64,000 nt of DNA from Mactromeris polynyma (lineage: Eukaryota > Mollusca > Bivalvia > Venerida > Mactridae). This document shows, piece by piece, positions 37,701 through 52,700 of the stretch. The notes below the pieces were generated by a model. The model was not told the origin of the DNA, searched no databases, and saw only the letters and a list, made by a program, of their open reading frames with translations. The position numbers and the translations under genes are program-made. The DNA lies in NCBI GenBank assembly GCA_032209605.1, contig JASFXZ010000001.1:23998619-24062618 (forward strand), in the 5' to 3' direction. Positions within the stretch are counted from its first letter, which is position 1, and every line of letters starts with the position of its first letter.

Positions 37701-40700
37701 AATTCATTACGGCAATGCTGAATATGGCATAAAATTTTACACTTCAATGCGGTTTAGTGACGATGCACTAGAAAAGTCAAGAAATGCAATTAGTTGAGAG
37801 CTGTTGTAAAATTACACAGAATGTAGTCGCTATATATACACATAAACTGAGAGGTCGTTCTTAGAATCATTGCCGTGTTCAATACCAGCAGTTAATGACA
37901 ATGAATGTAGGCGCTTGAATATTTGAATAAATTGATGAATTCTTACTTGCAACAGTTACTTATGACATGTCAGTAGTTAATAGTATATAGTCTTACTTGC
38001 AACAGTTACTTCTGACATGTCAGTAGTTAATAGTGTATAGTCTTACTTGCAACAGTTACTTCTGACATGTCAGTAGTTAATAGTATATAGTCTTACTTGC
38101 AACAGTTACTTCTGACATGTCAGTAGTTAATAGTATATAGTCTTACTTGCAACAGTTACTTCTGACATGTCAGTAATTAATAGTATATTGTCTTACTTGC
38201 AACAGTTACTTCTGAGATGTCAGTAGTTAATAGTATATAGTCTTACTTGCAACAGTTACTTCTGAGATGTCAGTTGTTAAAAGTATATAGTCTTACTTGC
38301 AACAGTTACTTCTGAGATGTCAGTAGTTAATTGTATATAGTCTTACTTGCAACAGTTACTTCTGACATGTCAGTAGTTAATAGTATATAGTCTTACTTGC
38401 AACAGTTACTTCTGACATGTCAGTAGTTAATAGTATATAGTCTTACTTCCAAAAGTTACTTCTGACATGTCAGTAGTTATAGTATATAGTCTTACTTGCA
38501 ACAGTTACTTCTGACATGTCAGTAGTTATAGTATATAGTCTTACTTGCAACAGTTACTTCTGACATGTCAGTAGTTATAGTATATAGTCTTACTTGCAAC
38601 AGTTACTTCTGACATGTCAGTAGTTATAGTATATAGTCTTACTTGCAACAGTTACTTCTGACATGTCAGTAGTTATAGTATATAGTCTTACTTGCAACAG
38701 TTACTTCTGACATGTCAGTAGTTAATAGTATATAGTCTTACTTGCAACAGTTACTTCTGACATGTCAGTAGTTATAGTATATAGTCTTACTTGCAACAGT
38801 TACTTCTGACATGTCAGTAATTAATAGTATATTGTCTTACTTGCAACAGTTACTTCTGAGATGTCAGTTGTTAAAAGTATATAGTCTTACTTGCAACAGT
38901 TACTTCTGACATGTCAGTAGTTAATAGTATATAGTCTTACTTGCAACAGTTACTTCTGACATGTCAGTAGTTAATAGTATATAGTCTTACTTGCAACAGT
39001 TACTTCTGACATGTCAGTAGTTAATAGTATATAGTCTTACTTGCAACAGTTACTTCTGACATGTCAGTAGTTAATAGTATATAGTCTTACTTGCAACAGT
39101 TTCTTCTGACATGTCAGTAGTTAATAGTATATAGTCTTACTTGCAACAGTTACTTCTGACATGTCAGTAGTTAATAGTATATAGTCTTACTTGCAACAGT
39201 TACTTCTGACATGTCAGTAGTTAACAGTATATAGTCTTACTTGCAACAGTTACTTCTGACATGTCAGTAATTAATAGTATATAGTCTTACTTGCAACAGT
39301 TACTTCTGACATGTCAGTAATTAATAGTATATAGTCTTACTTGCAACAGTTACTTCTGAGATGTCAGTAGTTAATAGTATATAGTCTTACTTGCAACAGT
39401 TACTTCTGACATGTCAGTAGTTAATAGTATATAGTCTTACTTGCAACAGTTACTTCTGACATGTCAGTAGTTAATAGTATATAGTCTTACTTGCAACAGT
39501 TACTTCTGACATGTCAGTAGTTAATAGTATATAGTCTTACTTGCAACAGTTACTTCTGACATGTCAGTAATTAATAGTATATAGTCTTACTTGCAACAGT
39601 TACTTCTGACATGTCAGTAGTTAATAGTATATAGTCTTACTTGCAACAGTTACTTCTGACATGTCAGTAGTTATAGTATATAGTCTTACTTGCAATAGTT
39701 ACTGCTGACATGTCATTAGTTAAAAGTATATAGTCTTACTTGCAACAGTTACTTCTGACATGTCAGTAGTTAATAGTATATAGTCTTACTTTCAACAGTT
39801 ACTTCTGACATGTCAGTAGTTAATAGTATATAGTCTTACTTGCAACAGTTACTTCTGACATGTCAGTAGTTAATAGTATATAGTCTTACTTGCAACAGTT
39901 ACTTCTGACATGTCAGTAGTTAATAGTATATTGTCTTATTTTCTATCAAAATATGCTAAGTAATAATTTTAAGAAACAGTTATGTAAATGTCTTCATACA
40001 GACGTACTCTAAGCCATTGTAACTCGGCGCGTATGTCAGGATAGAAAATATCGGTATCGGACACTTGTATTTGTGGTTTGGGAAATATGTAAGAAAAATG
40101 ACAATGCAGTGTTGTAGAGTACATCTGTATGAAGGCCATTACCACTAATTTCTTAAATTTATGACTCAGGATATTAAGTCAAATAAATAAGACTATGTAC
40201 CTCTAATGGTGGATAGATAGATAATTTTAACAGAAAATACGACGATGTGTTCACCTGTTGATGTTTCGTGTAGTATAATGACCAATTTCCAACCTAAATC
40301 CTGGACCAATGTGGTTATGGCCTGTGGTCCCAGTAATGTTACCATCATGGAATCACTGAAACATACATATGAACGTTCAAATAAAATGATAAACAACTAC
40401 ATTTTTTTGTAAACACCATAAGTGCAGGTTTCAACACGGAACATCATAATACATTAGATCTTTTAATGGTTCATGCATTAAACATATAAGCTAATATAAA
40501 AGTGAGAAAATGTAGCTTACGGAAGAAGGGAAGGGCCTATTCACAATGATTCAGGACCTCCCACACATCCCAGGGGAGACGTGAGGAACAGGGAAAGACA
40601 ACATGGACTGACAAAATAAACAAGAAACGGCGTAGATAGAATGATGTCTTCCGGTATGCTAAATAAAATTATGTTTTTGCAACATGTTGAAAAATAAATC

Positions 40701-43700
40701 CTAAAACAAATTAACTCGGATCTACATATCAGGGTCAATTTATATATGCTGTTTTCTCGTAGATTCGTGCCCCTAAAAGCCTAGTCCCACTGTCAAGTCT
40801 TTGGGCATGGATGCCAGCGAATAGGGAAAAATGAAAAAGTCGTAGTGGTTCGCCATGTACTGACCCTATAGAGAGAGTTCCCTAGGCATGTCGTACGCAT
40901 ATAGTACGCATCGGTACGAATGCCACAAGAATGCAGTGAGACAGCAGTAAGAACGCGGTACGCTTCCAACAAGCTCTTGAAGAGTCAACATCTCTCCGGA
41001 CAGTCCACACGAGTACAAAATAGATTTCAGATCATTGCGACTTCAACTTTTGTTCAACTTGACGGGGACATGGTGCAGAATGAGGTGGTCATTGCAAAAC
41101 TCAGAGACGAATGGAGACAGGTCGGAAGAAGATACTGGGTGAGGCCCTGGGTGTTGCGGAGGTCAATCATTGGTCAGTACAAGCGTCTACTCCAAGAGCT
41201 GAGGAACGAGGATGGGGCCGGGTTTCGCAATTGTGGCCGAATGGAGCCAGCGATGTTCAAAGAATTACTACGATTGGGGAAGAATGCCAGTACGAACACA
41301 CTTAAATCGTGACTTGACCACGAATGTTTCGTTCCCGCGAATAGCGGAGAACTACCCCGAATCACCATGACTCCAACAAGAACCCTGTAAGAATTATGAG
41401 GAATGTCCACGATTTCTACATTCGCACCAATTCGTCACCCAAAGTCGTAATGGTGGGACTTAGACTCTAACAGAAAAGTCATTGCAAGTTCATTCAGTAC
41501 AAAGTTTACATACATATTTTATCATTTTAAACTATAAATCATTAATTAAATTATAACAAAGTCTGAAGTATTATTTGTATATGCTTTGCAATGAAACATG
41601 TGCTTAAAAACAGAAGGTCAATGGAAGCTTTCTCATTAGATTCGCGTCTCTGGGAAATCTGCCTCGTTCAGGGTTGTAAATAATTTGATGACGTAAAACA
41701 GATGATGCAATATCCAACTGATAATGTTCGCACATCTTAAAATTTGATTGGTCCGATTTTAAAAAGCCCGCTTCGAGGACAATATTTAGTTGGTAAAACT
41801 GTAGGTCAAAATAAATGTTATACAGCTACGCCGCAAAAGCTATGAATTACAACCTTAAATGGCCCTTAAAAGTTCGAAAGTTTATTTCTAATTGAAAGAG
41901 AAAAAACCACACGCACAACGAGATAAATGAACATGGAAATGTTTAACTAAACAGTGAAAACGCCAGCTGTCGATTTTGACCCCAAATATGTTTAGTTACA
42001 GGTCTGTAATTCGCTATGAGGTTATAATTTCTACCTATGTTTACGATGTTCAGTTCCCATTTCCCCAAGTAAAGTTCCTGTGCTTGATATAATATTCATG
42101 CTCCCTTTTCCTATAGCGGCCTATTATTACTGACTCTCTTGGCTTGTTCAGTGATGTATTCAATCCATTAAACTTCCCACTTTGTTTTCCCCCTATCTCC
42201 ATGGTTGTGTTTTATCGGCCAGTCCTTTTCCGGCTCCTCTATTCCCATACATGTTTTACCCTTGTACCCCCTCAGTCCATAATGTTTCGTAGGCTTTTGT
42301 TTCCCTGGGATATGTGTGGGGAGGCATAGCCTTATATGTATGTTGCGTTCCTTGTAACAACTTATTATCTCTTAGGCTTAATAATTCTACTTTATTTGGT
42401 CATTTTATCATTACATGCCTTAATTCTGAATATTGCTTTGAATGCTGATGACACAGCAATATTTGTATGATTACGTTCTTAAACATCTTTGATAATGAGA
42501 ACGTGAAGCGCCATCATTATGCTTAGAATGAAATATCAATCACCATATGTTACTTTTATTAGACAAATTCTAAGTAGGCTTTGGATTGAAGCCTTCAAGC
42601 AGTTCAATCAATTATTCACTGCACGTACAATGTACAGTATAAACTCTCCGAAGCAGCCCTCTCTTGACCAAAACCCTCTCTTCCACTCATTGAATTTAGT
42701 AGCGTGACATTGTATGCAGCTAAGAAGCTAGACATTAGTGATATGACACCAATGGATAACACTGATATTGATGACTAGTATGAACACCAAAGTCTCTCAC
42801 ACCACCAAAATGTACTACACATTGTTTCATGGAATATATGTGGTTAAAGAGAGAAGGTGTATGATACTTGTTGTCTGGACCATCTACAAACAGTTTGTAT
42901 TATTATTCTTACATAAACATAAACTAAAACAGTCACTATGTTCAATATCTGATTAAGAATAATAGTTGTTATAATTGTGAAGCAAGAACAAAAGGTGGTC
43001 GAAACATGGATGCTTTTTTGATATTTACGAGTATATTAGACATAATTTCTGAATTTTTTGAAAACTGAAATACCGTCTGTCAAGTCTTAAATTGTAATTA
43101 AAAAAACTGAGGTATCTTCGATAAGATCGTGCTAAAAAAGGTCATATATTGTTTAACTGTGAAATGTGTGAGCAGTTAGCTGACCAAGTTGATGATATTG
43201 ATGCTTTGAAGTTAGAGAAACACTGTGAAATGTGTGAGCAGTTAGTTGACCAAGTTGATGATATTGATGCTTTGAAGTTAGAGAAGCACTGTGAAATGTG
43301 TGAGCAGTTAGCTGACCAAGTTGATGGTATTGATGCTTTGAAGTTAGAGAAGCACTGTGAAATGTGTGAGCAGTTAGTTGACCAAGTTGATGATATTGAT
43401 GCTTTGAAGTTAGAGAAGCACTGTGAAATGTGTGAGCAGTTAGTTGACCAAGTTGATGATATTGATGCTTTGAAGTTAGAGAAGCACTGTGAAATGTGTG
43501 AGCAGTTAGTTGACCAAGTTGATGATATTGACGCTCTCTGAAAAGTCTTTGAAGTTAATGATAAAACATAAGATTTTTGATGTAGTTGGTCCAGAAAGTG
43601 ATATAAGTGTAAATGATACATTATTTGCTAAAATGACTGGTTTGAACGAAGTTGACCAACCACGGATGGTATTAGTTCAACTTACTGACTTCAGAATCAA

Positions 43701-46700
43701 ACTTGACATTTTTTGGGGTCGTGATGCGCTAATGGATACTGCTATCCGTGTAGCAAATGATCTAACAGTGAAACAACGCAACACTTTGAAACATTTGAGA
43801 GCGATAGGTCGGAAGGGATATGTCAAGTGACGACGTCTACATATCATACCAGCTACTGATGTTGATTCAGGCTATAATATATCGACAAAGACACGTTATT
43901 TTTAAGCGAGGTGTCCGTTCCCTTGAACAGAAAATCTCATAAATGCAGAACGACCATTACTCAAGTACAGACAACGAAGAAGGCATGGAAGATTCTCAAG
44001 AAATAGATGATTAGGGGTCAGGTCAAGGTTCCGTACCTACTAGCGACACTCATAATGTAACATGTTTTAGAATGGCGTGTTGAACGTATTGCAAATAAAC
44101 TAAATGATCCGTTATTAATTGATTATGTACAACAGTTCGATATTATTGAATTGACAGAAACTGATATAGAAAAAATTGACGCTTATTTTGATAGTTTTGT
44201 CAAATTCATATGTTTTGCTAAAAAGTCTACAGCAGGTGGTAGCAATATGAGTGGAATGATTGTGATGATAGAAGTTTTCTTGCAAAATATGTTACACATA
44301 TCTGTAAATCTGTTCAGTATGGTATTATGTTACAAATCGACAAAGCAATTGTTATATGCAGGTGTTTATTTCCCGCCTATTGGATCTTCTTTTTATGAAC
44401 AAGAATCTGAGTCAGGTATCCAGTGTCCTGAAAGTGTTATATGTGAAGAATCCATGTTGTCGGTGGACATCTTTTGTATGTTAAATGCACGCACAGCAGA
44501 CTTGGATGATTTTGTAGTATCTGAATATTTAGAGAATATAATGATATTTAAAAAAAACTATAATTAGAAAGTTCTCTCTATGTGATAAACTTGGTAATAA
44601 TGCAGGGAGATTGTTAATCATATTCTGGTAAACGTACGGTATCTGTATAGTTAATGGCCGTATGACCAAGGTGGTGGTCAGGGTGAATTTACATAGCTCG
44701 GTGTAGTGTGATAGATTATTTCATGACTTCAAAGAATGTTTTATGAATATAAAATTATGCAATTTTAAGGTAGATATTATGTCTCTTTGTAAACACCAAC
44801 CATTATTGTGTTATTTTAAATTACAAAACAAACATATTGTTAATGATTCTATCAAGCCTGACAAAGGTGCATCTGATAGTTCTTTTTTTATGAATTTAGG
44901 AATACTCCAGATGAAACGAAATTTAAAGATAATATTGAAACCAGTAATTTGAATGGCGACTTTTACTTTTTTATAACGATTCATCCAATTTCAATGACAT
45001 ATTAGACGATTAGATAAACACAAGTAACAACTGGAAGTGCTTTCATAGAGATTGTCAGTTAAGCAGAAAAGGGAAAACAACAGACGACTAAGGCAATTTA
45101 GAAAAGTAAACAAATATAAATGTAATTGTAGCAGGTTCGTATGTGTAGGTAAACATGTCACTTGTCTACATTTGAGTTTATTTGCAATTTGATAGCGTTT
45201 GAACTTGTATGAAACATGTTTGTATTTATATTTATATAGACATGTAACTTGTTTTGTATTTATATGTATATATGTTCATTACTGATTTATGGGTTGGTGG
45301 CCTGAATCATCTCAATAAAGATTTGAATTGATTTGAAAGTTGATGATATGACTCTTGCATGTTTATATTTACTGTGTACAGACAACTGGACCAAGTAGGG
45401 AATGTAATATTTAATAATAATTGATGATGCAGTTATGTTTTGTAATTGAGAAATGTTAATAACTGCTGATCTAAATGCACGAACTGGCAATTTAATTGAA
45501 TATGCTCCTGTAGATAATCGTATCCCTGAAATGCAAGGATATACTGAGAGCTTAGGTGAAGAAGAAGATAGTGTTCGTCATAATATTGACAATATTGTCG
45601 ACAAGTTTGGCAAAGATCTAATATCACTCTGTAAAAGCTAGCCGCTTTATATTCAATGGTAGATATAAGAGTGGAGTGTACAGGTATCAGTACACCTGGG
45701 CGTGGCGTCATAGGACATTGTATTGGCACTCGAGGCATTGTTAGCGAGATAATTGATCTAGATTCTGAAAGTGAGGGTGATCATGTAACCGCCTGATTAT
45801 GTATTCAGTGTAGAAGTCCAGAGAATGATGTAAATGAACATATCATATTCAACAACTCGAGATCTTGCATTAATAATGAACATAGTAAATTATTCAAATA
45901 CGTGTTGCAGGAAAATGTAAATGATGATTTGTATGATACAATTGATATGCAAATAGGTGATGTAAATACGGACATAAACGATAGTACTGAAAGTTTTGAG
46001 AGTATCATTTTAGCATGACCCATTTTAAAGCTCCCATGGACTCATTTGAATAGAACTGGTACAAAACAACTATGGTTTGACTCAGAATGTCATAAATCGA
46101 AAGTTTTGAGAACATTCAGAACCGGTAAACTAAATAAAGATATTGATATGTATCTCGATTACAAATGGCAATACAAATATCTGTGTAAAACTAAGAAACG
46201 AGAACAAACAAGTTGTGTTTACTGAAACTTATCAATGGTTCGAAAATTTTAGACAAGTTTTTCATAGTCATGCTGAAAATAAAAGTAGATTTCTTAGAAT
46301 ATGAAAGAATGAGTGATATTGACGAAACCTTATTTTATATTGAAATGTCGGATAATTCGATCACAGAGGCGGTAATATACCAGGAAATCATCTTCAGATA
46401 ATCTATATAGTTCATTAATGGTAATTAACAGGTTGCTACGTGATGTAATGATACTATTCAACAGGTTTTATAGGACTGGCGAAATTCCATCTAACTCGAC
46501 AACGATCATAACACCATTGCAAAAATGGGTCTAATTAATTACCGTGGAATTGCTCTTATAGAAACGTTCAGTAAGCTAAACATTAAGTATATTGACCACA
46601 CGTGCTACTTTTTATTCTGATGCATATTGTAAATTACTAAAACCCATGCAATAGTTCGCGCTAAGTATTCCACTATCATCGATAATGGATTTGTATTATA

Positions 46701-49700
46701 CTTACTTATAAGTAAATATCCCATCATATTTGGCAATATATGTCCTTATATATGTGCTATGTAAGACCCTTGTACACATAATATCCTCATCAATAACCAA
46801 ACATTTTACCAATCTTGGTATTCTTTATCAACATGGTTTCAGGGAAAAAAGAACTTGTGCCACTTAACTTACTAGCTTGTTGATGACATTGTTAAATCAG
46901 TGTAGCTACAAGTTGACCTGATTGTAATCCACTTTAGCAAGGCCTTTGGATGGATGGACACACGTATAACAGAAGTTTATAGCTTAATGCTACTTCTCTA
47001 CTATATAATGGTCACCCTTGAAGTAACTATAAAAGAACTATAGCTCGAAGGTGAGCAGCAAGGTATCACTTTATATTAATATTTTTATAACTGGTAACAC
47101 TTTGCTTCACCACACTGGTACAAATCAATCATACATCAGACGTTATATTTCTGGAAAATGTTGTTGAATTTAATTATTCATCAATCATAAAACACCCGCT
47201 ATAGTTCGTCTCCTAACCGTGGCGTGTTTCCTCAGATGACAAATTGTCATCAGTAATATTTTCATAATGATTTATCTGTGTTGACTCAAGTAACAAAAGA
47301 ACGCTAATATTATTCATGTATTCATGCAAAATAATTATACCTATTGTACCTAATATCCTGTATATTGTATGTTTCATGAGTAAAACAGACTGGTTTCAAT
47401 TAATAAAAGATTCCCATCTGTCCCTACAGGCTACATGGTCGAACGGTTATATAATCAAAGAGTTTATGTTTTATTTAATTATTCGATCGATGAAGGCTAC
47501 ATATGTTGAATTCAAAACTGTGACAGTCCGTCTTTTGCGTAATTTGAACATTTCAATTTGAGCGCTGCTATGGGATTTACAACCTCTTCTGTAAGTGACG
47601 TCGTTTCAATATAACGCAACGTGATGTCTCTATTTGCAAGCAGGAAACAATATTTACCCCAAATGGTCACTTCGTTTTCAGATTGCCATATTGGGTACAT
47701 ATTGCTTACTGTCAGTACATGGTGACGTCACATTTGACGTTTTCTGGAAATGACGTCACTTAAAGAAGAGGTTGGAAATCGTACAGCAGCGCTCACTTCA
47801 CAATTTGCTGAACACCAAACACAGCAGTAATTATACTAACAATTAAACAATGTGGAGCCGGGATGACCACATACTCAAATCAATTTTTCCCCGGACTTGT
47901 CACAAAAGAATAAGCAAGTAGGCACATACAGGGGGGGGGACACACAACACGTTGTATGAAACTCTGATAAGTCATGAAATTGTAAAGTCGAAGGTATGCA
48001 TTACAATGAATAAGATTAAAATGCTGCAGTAAAAATATTGTAAGGTTTGGTCTAGATAAATAGCATTGAAAAAAACGCATGAGTGAAACATGAGACCAAT
48101 GAGGATCATACTCTAGTCAGGCATAGGTGGATCTGGCAGGTTGTCGTAGGGAACCCAGCTATCACGAATATCTATAATTTACCTTGCCGATGTATTTAAA
48201 TCTGTTAAACAGTTGGGATCAGTAAATTGTGCCGGCTTCAATTCATCTCCACAAATGTCGTAAACAGATATGTGTCGTTTTTGTCTTGTTGAAAGCTGAA
48301 AGAAAGGAGAGATTTCAAAATAAATTGAAAATCATTCACCATGACAAAACAAACTACATGTACAGATAAGCAATGGAACAATATTGTATGGCAACTGTAG
48401 CAAACTAACTTCTCCTTGTATATGTATATAGGTGCGTGATACAATGTATGGAGAAGGTTGCTGTATGGAGAAGGTTGTTGTATGGAGAAGATTGTTGTAT
48501 GGTGAAGATTGGTGTATGGAGAAGGATGTTGTATGGAGAAAGTTACCTTCGAGCTTGGAGTATTGACAACGTTGGTGTATGGAGCAGATTGGTGTATGGA
48601 GGAGGTTGTTGTATGGAGAAGGTTGTTGTATGGAGGAGGTTGTTGTATGGAGAAGGTTGTTGTATGGAGAAGGTTGTTGTATGGAGAAGGTTGTTGTATG
48701 GAGAAGGTTGTTGTATGGAGGAGGTTGTTGTATGGAGGAGGTTGTTGTATGGAGGAGGTTGTTGTATGGAGAAGGTTGTTGTATGGAGAAGGTTGTTGTA
48801 TGGAGAAGGTTGGTGTATGGAGAAGGTTGTTGTATGGAGAAGGTTGTTGTATGGAGAAGGTTGTTGTATGGAGGAGGTTGTTGTATGGAGAAGGTTGTTG
48901 TATGGAGGAGTTTGTTGTATGGAGAAGGTTGTTGTATGGAGGAGGTTGTTGTATGGAGAAGGTTGTTGTATGGAGAAGGTTGGTGTATGGAGAAGGTTGG
49001 TGTATGGAGAAGGTTGTTGTATGGAGGAGGTTGTTGTATGGAGGAGGTTGTTGTATGGAGAAGGTTGTTGTAAGGAGGAGGTTGTTGTATGGAGAAGGTT
49101 GTTGTATGGAGAATGTTGGTGTATGGAGAAGGTTGTTGTATGGAGAAGGTTGGTGTATGGAGGAGGTTGTTGTATGGAGGAGGTTGTTGTATGGAGGAGT
49201 TTGTTGTATGGAGAAGGTTGTTGTATGGAGGAGGTTGTTGTATGGAGAAGGTTGTTGTATGGAGAAGGTTGGTGTATGGAGAAGGTTGGTGTATGGAGAA
49301 GGTTGTTGTATGGAGAAGGTTGTTGTATGGAGGAGGTTGTTGTATGGAGAAGGTTGTTGTAAGGAGGAGGTTGTTGTATGGAGAAGGTTGTTGTATGGAG
49401 AATGTTGGTGTATGGAGAAGGTTGTTGTATGGAGAAGGTTGGTGTATGGAGGAGGTTGTTGTATGGAGGAGGTTGTTGTATGGAGGAGGTTGTTGTATGG
49501 AGGAGGTTGTTGTATGGAGAAGGTTGTTGTATGGAGAAGGTTGTTGTATGGAGGAGGTTGTTGTATGGAGAAGGTTGTTGTATGGAGGAGGTTGTTGTAT
49601 GGAGGAGGTTGTTGTATGGAGGAGGTTGTTGTATGGAGAAGGTTGATGTATGGAGAAGGTTGTTGTATGGAGAAGATTGATGTATGGAGAAGGTTGATGT

Positions 49701-52700
49701 ATGGAGGAGGTTGTTGTATGGAGAAGGTTGTTGTTTGGAGAAGGTTGTTGTATGGAGAAGGTTGGTGTATGGAGAAGGTTGTTGTATGGAGGAGGTTGTT
49801 GTATGGAGGAGGTTGTTGTATGGAGAAGGTTGGTGTATGGAGAAGCTTGTTGTATGGAGGAGGTTGATGTATGGAGGAGGTTGTTGTATGGAGAAGGTTG
49901 TTGTATGGAGGAGGTTGTTGTATGGAGAAGGTTGTTGTATGGAGAAGGTTGTTGTATGGAGGAGGTTGGTGTATGGAGAAGGTTGGTGTATGGAGGAGGT
50001 TGGTGTATGGAGAAGGTTGTTGTATGGAGGAGGTTGTTGTATGGAGAAGGTTGTTGTATGGAGGAGGTTGTTGTATGGAGGAGGTTGTTGTATGGAGGAG
50101 GTTGTTGTATAGAGGAGGTTGGTGTATGGAGGAGGTTGTTGTATGGAGGAGGTTGTTGTATAGAGAAGGTTGTTGTATGGAGAAGGTTGTTGTATGGAGG
50201 AGGTTGTTGTATGGAGAAGGTTGTTGTATGGAGAAGGTTGTTGTATGGAGGAGGTTGTTGTATGGAGGAGGTTGTTGTATGGAGAAGGTTGTTGTATGGA
50301 GGAGGTTGTTGTATGGAGCAGATTGGTGTATGGAGAAGGTTGTTGTATGGAGAAGGTTGGTGTATGGAGGAGGTTGTTGTATGGAGAAGGATGTTGTATG
50401 GAGGAGGTTGTTGTATGGAGAAGGTTGGTGTATGGAGGAGGTTGTTGTATGGAGGAGGTTGTTGTATGGAGGAGGTTGGTGTATGGAGGAGGTTGGTGTA
50501 TGGAGAAGGTTGTTGTATGGAGATGGTTGTTGTATGGAGAAGGTTGTTGTATGGAGGAGGTTGTTGTATGGAGAAGGTTGGTGTATGGAGAAGGTTGTTG
50601 TATGGAGAAGGTTGTTGTATGGAGATGGTTGGTGTATGGAGAAGGTTGTTGTATGGAGGAGGTTGTTGTATGGAAAAGATTGTTGTTTGGAGAAGATTGG
50701 TGTATGGAGCAGATTGGTGTATGGAGAAGATTGTTGTATGGAGAAGGTTGTTGTATGGAGAAGGTTGTTGAAGGGAGATGGTTGTTGTAGGGAGAAGGTT
50801 GGTGTATGGAGAAGGTTGTTGTATGGAGAAGGTTGTTGTATGGAGAAGGTTGTTGTATGGAGAAGGTTGTTGTATGGAGAAGGTTGTTGTATGGAGAAGG
50901 CTGTTGTATGGAGAAGGTTGTTGTATGGAGAAGGTTGTTGTATGGAGAAGGTTGTTGTATGGAGAAGGCTGTTGTATGGAGAAGGTTGTTGTATGGAGAA
51001 GGTTGTTGAAGGGAGAAGGTTGTTGTATGGAGAAGGTTGTTGTAGGGAGAAGGTTGTTGTATGGAGAAGATTGGTGTATGGAGAAGGTTGTTGTATGGAG
51101 AAGGTTGGTGTATGGAGAAGGTTGTTGTATGTAGAAGGTTGGTGTATGGAGAAGGTTGTTGTATGGAGAAGATTGGTGTATGGAGAAGGTTGGTGTATGG
51201 AGAAGGTTGTTGTATGGAGAAGATTGGTGTATGGAGAAGGTTGTTGTATGGAGAAGGTTGTTGTATGGAGAAGATTGGTGTATGGAGAAGGTTGTTGTAT
51301 GGAGAAGGTTGTTGTATGGAGCAGATTGGTGTATGGAGAAGGTTGTTGTATGGAGAAGGTTGGTGTATGGAGAAGGTTGGTGTATGGAGAAGGTTGTTGT
51401 ATGGAGAAGGTTGTTGTATGGAGAAGGTTGGTGTATGGAGAAGGTTGTTGTATGGAGAAGGTTGGTGTATGGAGAAGGTTGTTGTATGGAGAAGGTTGTG
51501 TATGGAGAAGGTTGGTGTATGGAGAAGGTTGTTGTATGGAGAAGGTTGGTGTATGGAGGAGGTTGTTGTATGGAGAAGGTTGTTGTATGGAGAAGGTTGT
51601 TGTATGGAGAAGGTTGTTGTATGGAGGAGGTTGTTGTATGGAGGAGGTTGTTGTATGGAGAAGGTTGTTGTATGGAGGAGGTTGTTGTATGGAGCAGATT
51701 GGTGTATGGAGAAGGTTGTTGTATGGAGAAGGTTGGTGTATGGAGGAGGTTATTGTATGGAGAAGGATGTTGTATGGAGGAGGTTGTTGTATGGAGAAGG
51801 TTGGTGTATGGAGGAGGTTGTTGTATGGAGGAGGTTGTTGTATGGAGGAGGTTGGTGTATGGAGGAGGTTGGTGTATGGAGAAGGTTGTTGTATGGAGGA
51901 GGTTGTTGTATGGAGAAGGTTGTTGTATGGAGGAGGTTGTTGTATGGAGAAGGTTGGTGTATGGAGAAGGTTGTTGTATGGAGAAGGTTGTTGTATGGAG
52001 ATGGTTGGTGTATGGAGAAGGTTGTTGTATGGAGGAGGTTGTTGTATGGAAAAGATTGTTGTTTGGAGAAGATTGGTGTATGGAGCAGATTGGTGTATGG
52101 AGAAGATTGTTGTATGGAGAAGGTTGTTGTATGGAGAAGGTTGTTGAAGGGAGATGGTTGTTGTAGGGAGAAGGTTGGTGTATGGAGAAGGTTGTTGTAT
52201 GGAGAAGGTTGTTGTATGGAGAAGGTTGTTGTATGGAGAAGGTTGTTGTATGGAGAAGGTTGTTGTATGGAGAAGGCTGTTGTATGGAGAAGGTTGTTGT
52301 ATGGAGAAGGTTGTTGTATGGAGAAGGTTGTTGTATGGAGAAGGCTGTTGTATGGAGAAGGTTGTTGTATGGAGAAGGTTGTTGAAGGGAGAAGGTTGTT
52401 GTATGGAGAAGGTTGTTGTAGGGAGAAGGTTGTTGTATGGAGAAGATTGGTGTATGGAGAAGGTTGTTGTATGGAGAAGGTTGGTGTATGGAGAAGGTTG
52501 TTGTATGTAGAAGGTTGGTGTATGGAGAAGGTTGTTGTATGGAGAAGATTGGTGTATGGAGAAGGTTGGTGTATGGAGAAGGTTGTTGTATGGAGAAGAT
52601 TGGTGTATGGAGAAGGTTGTTGTATGGAGAAGGTTGTTGTATGGAGAAGATTGGTGTATGGAGAAGGTTGTTGTATGGAGAAGGTTGTTGTATGGAGCAG

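Noticed and set aside
40193..40396. The whole 67-codon minus-strand frame as a gene
   Set aside because: Only 40255-40355 is exon; the rest reads into introns across clear splice borders.
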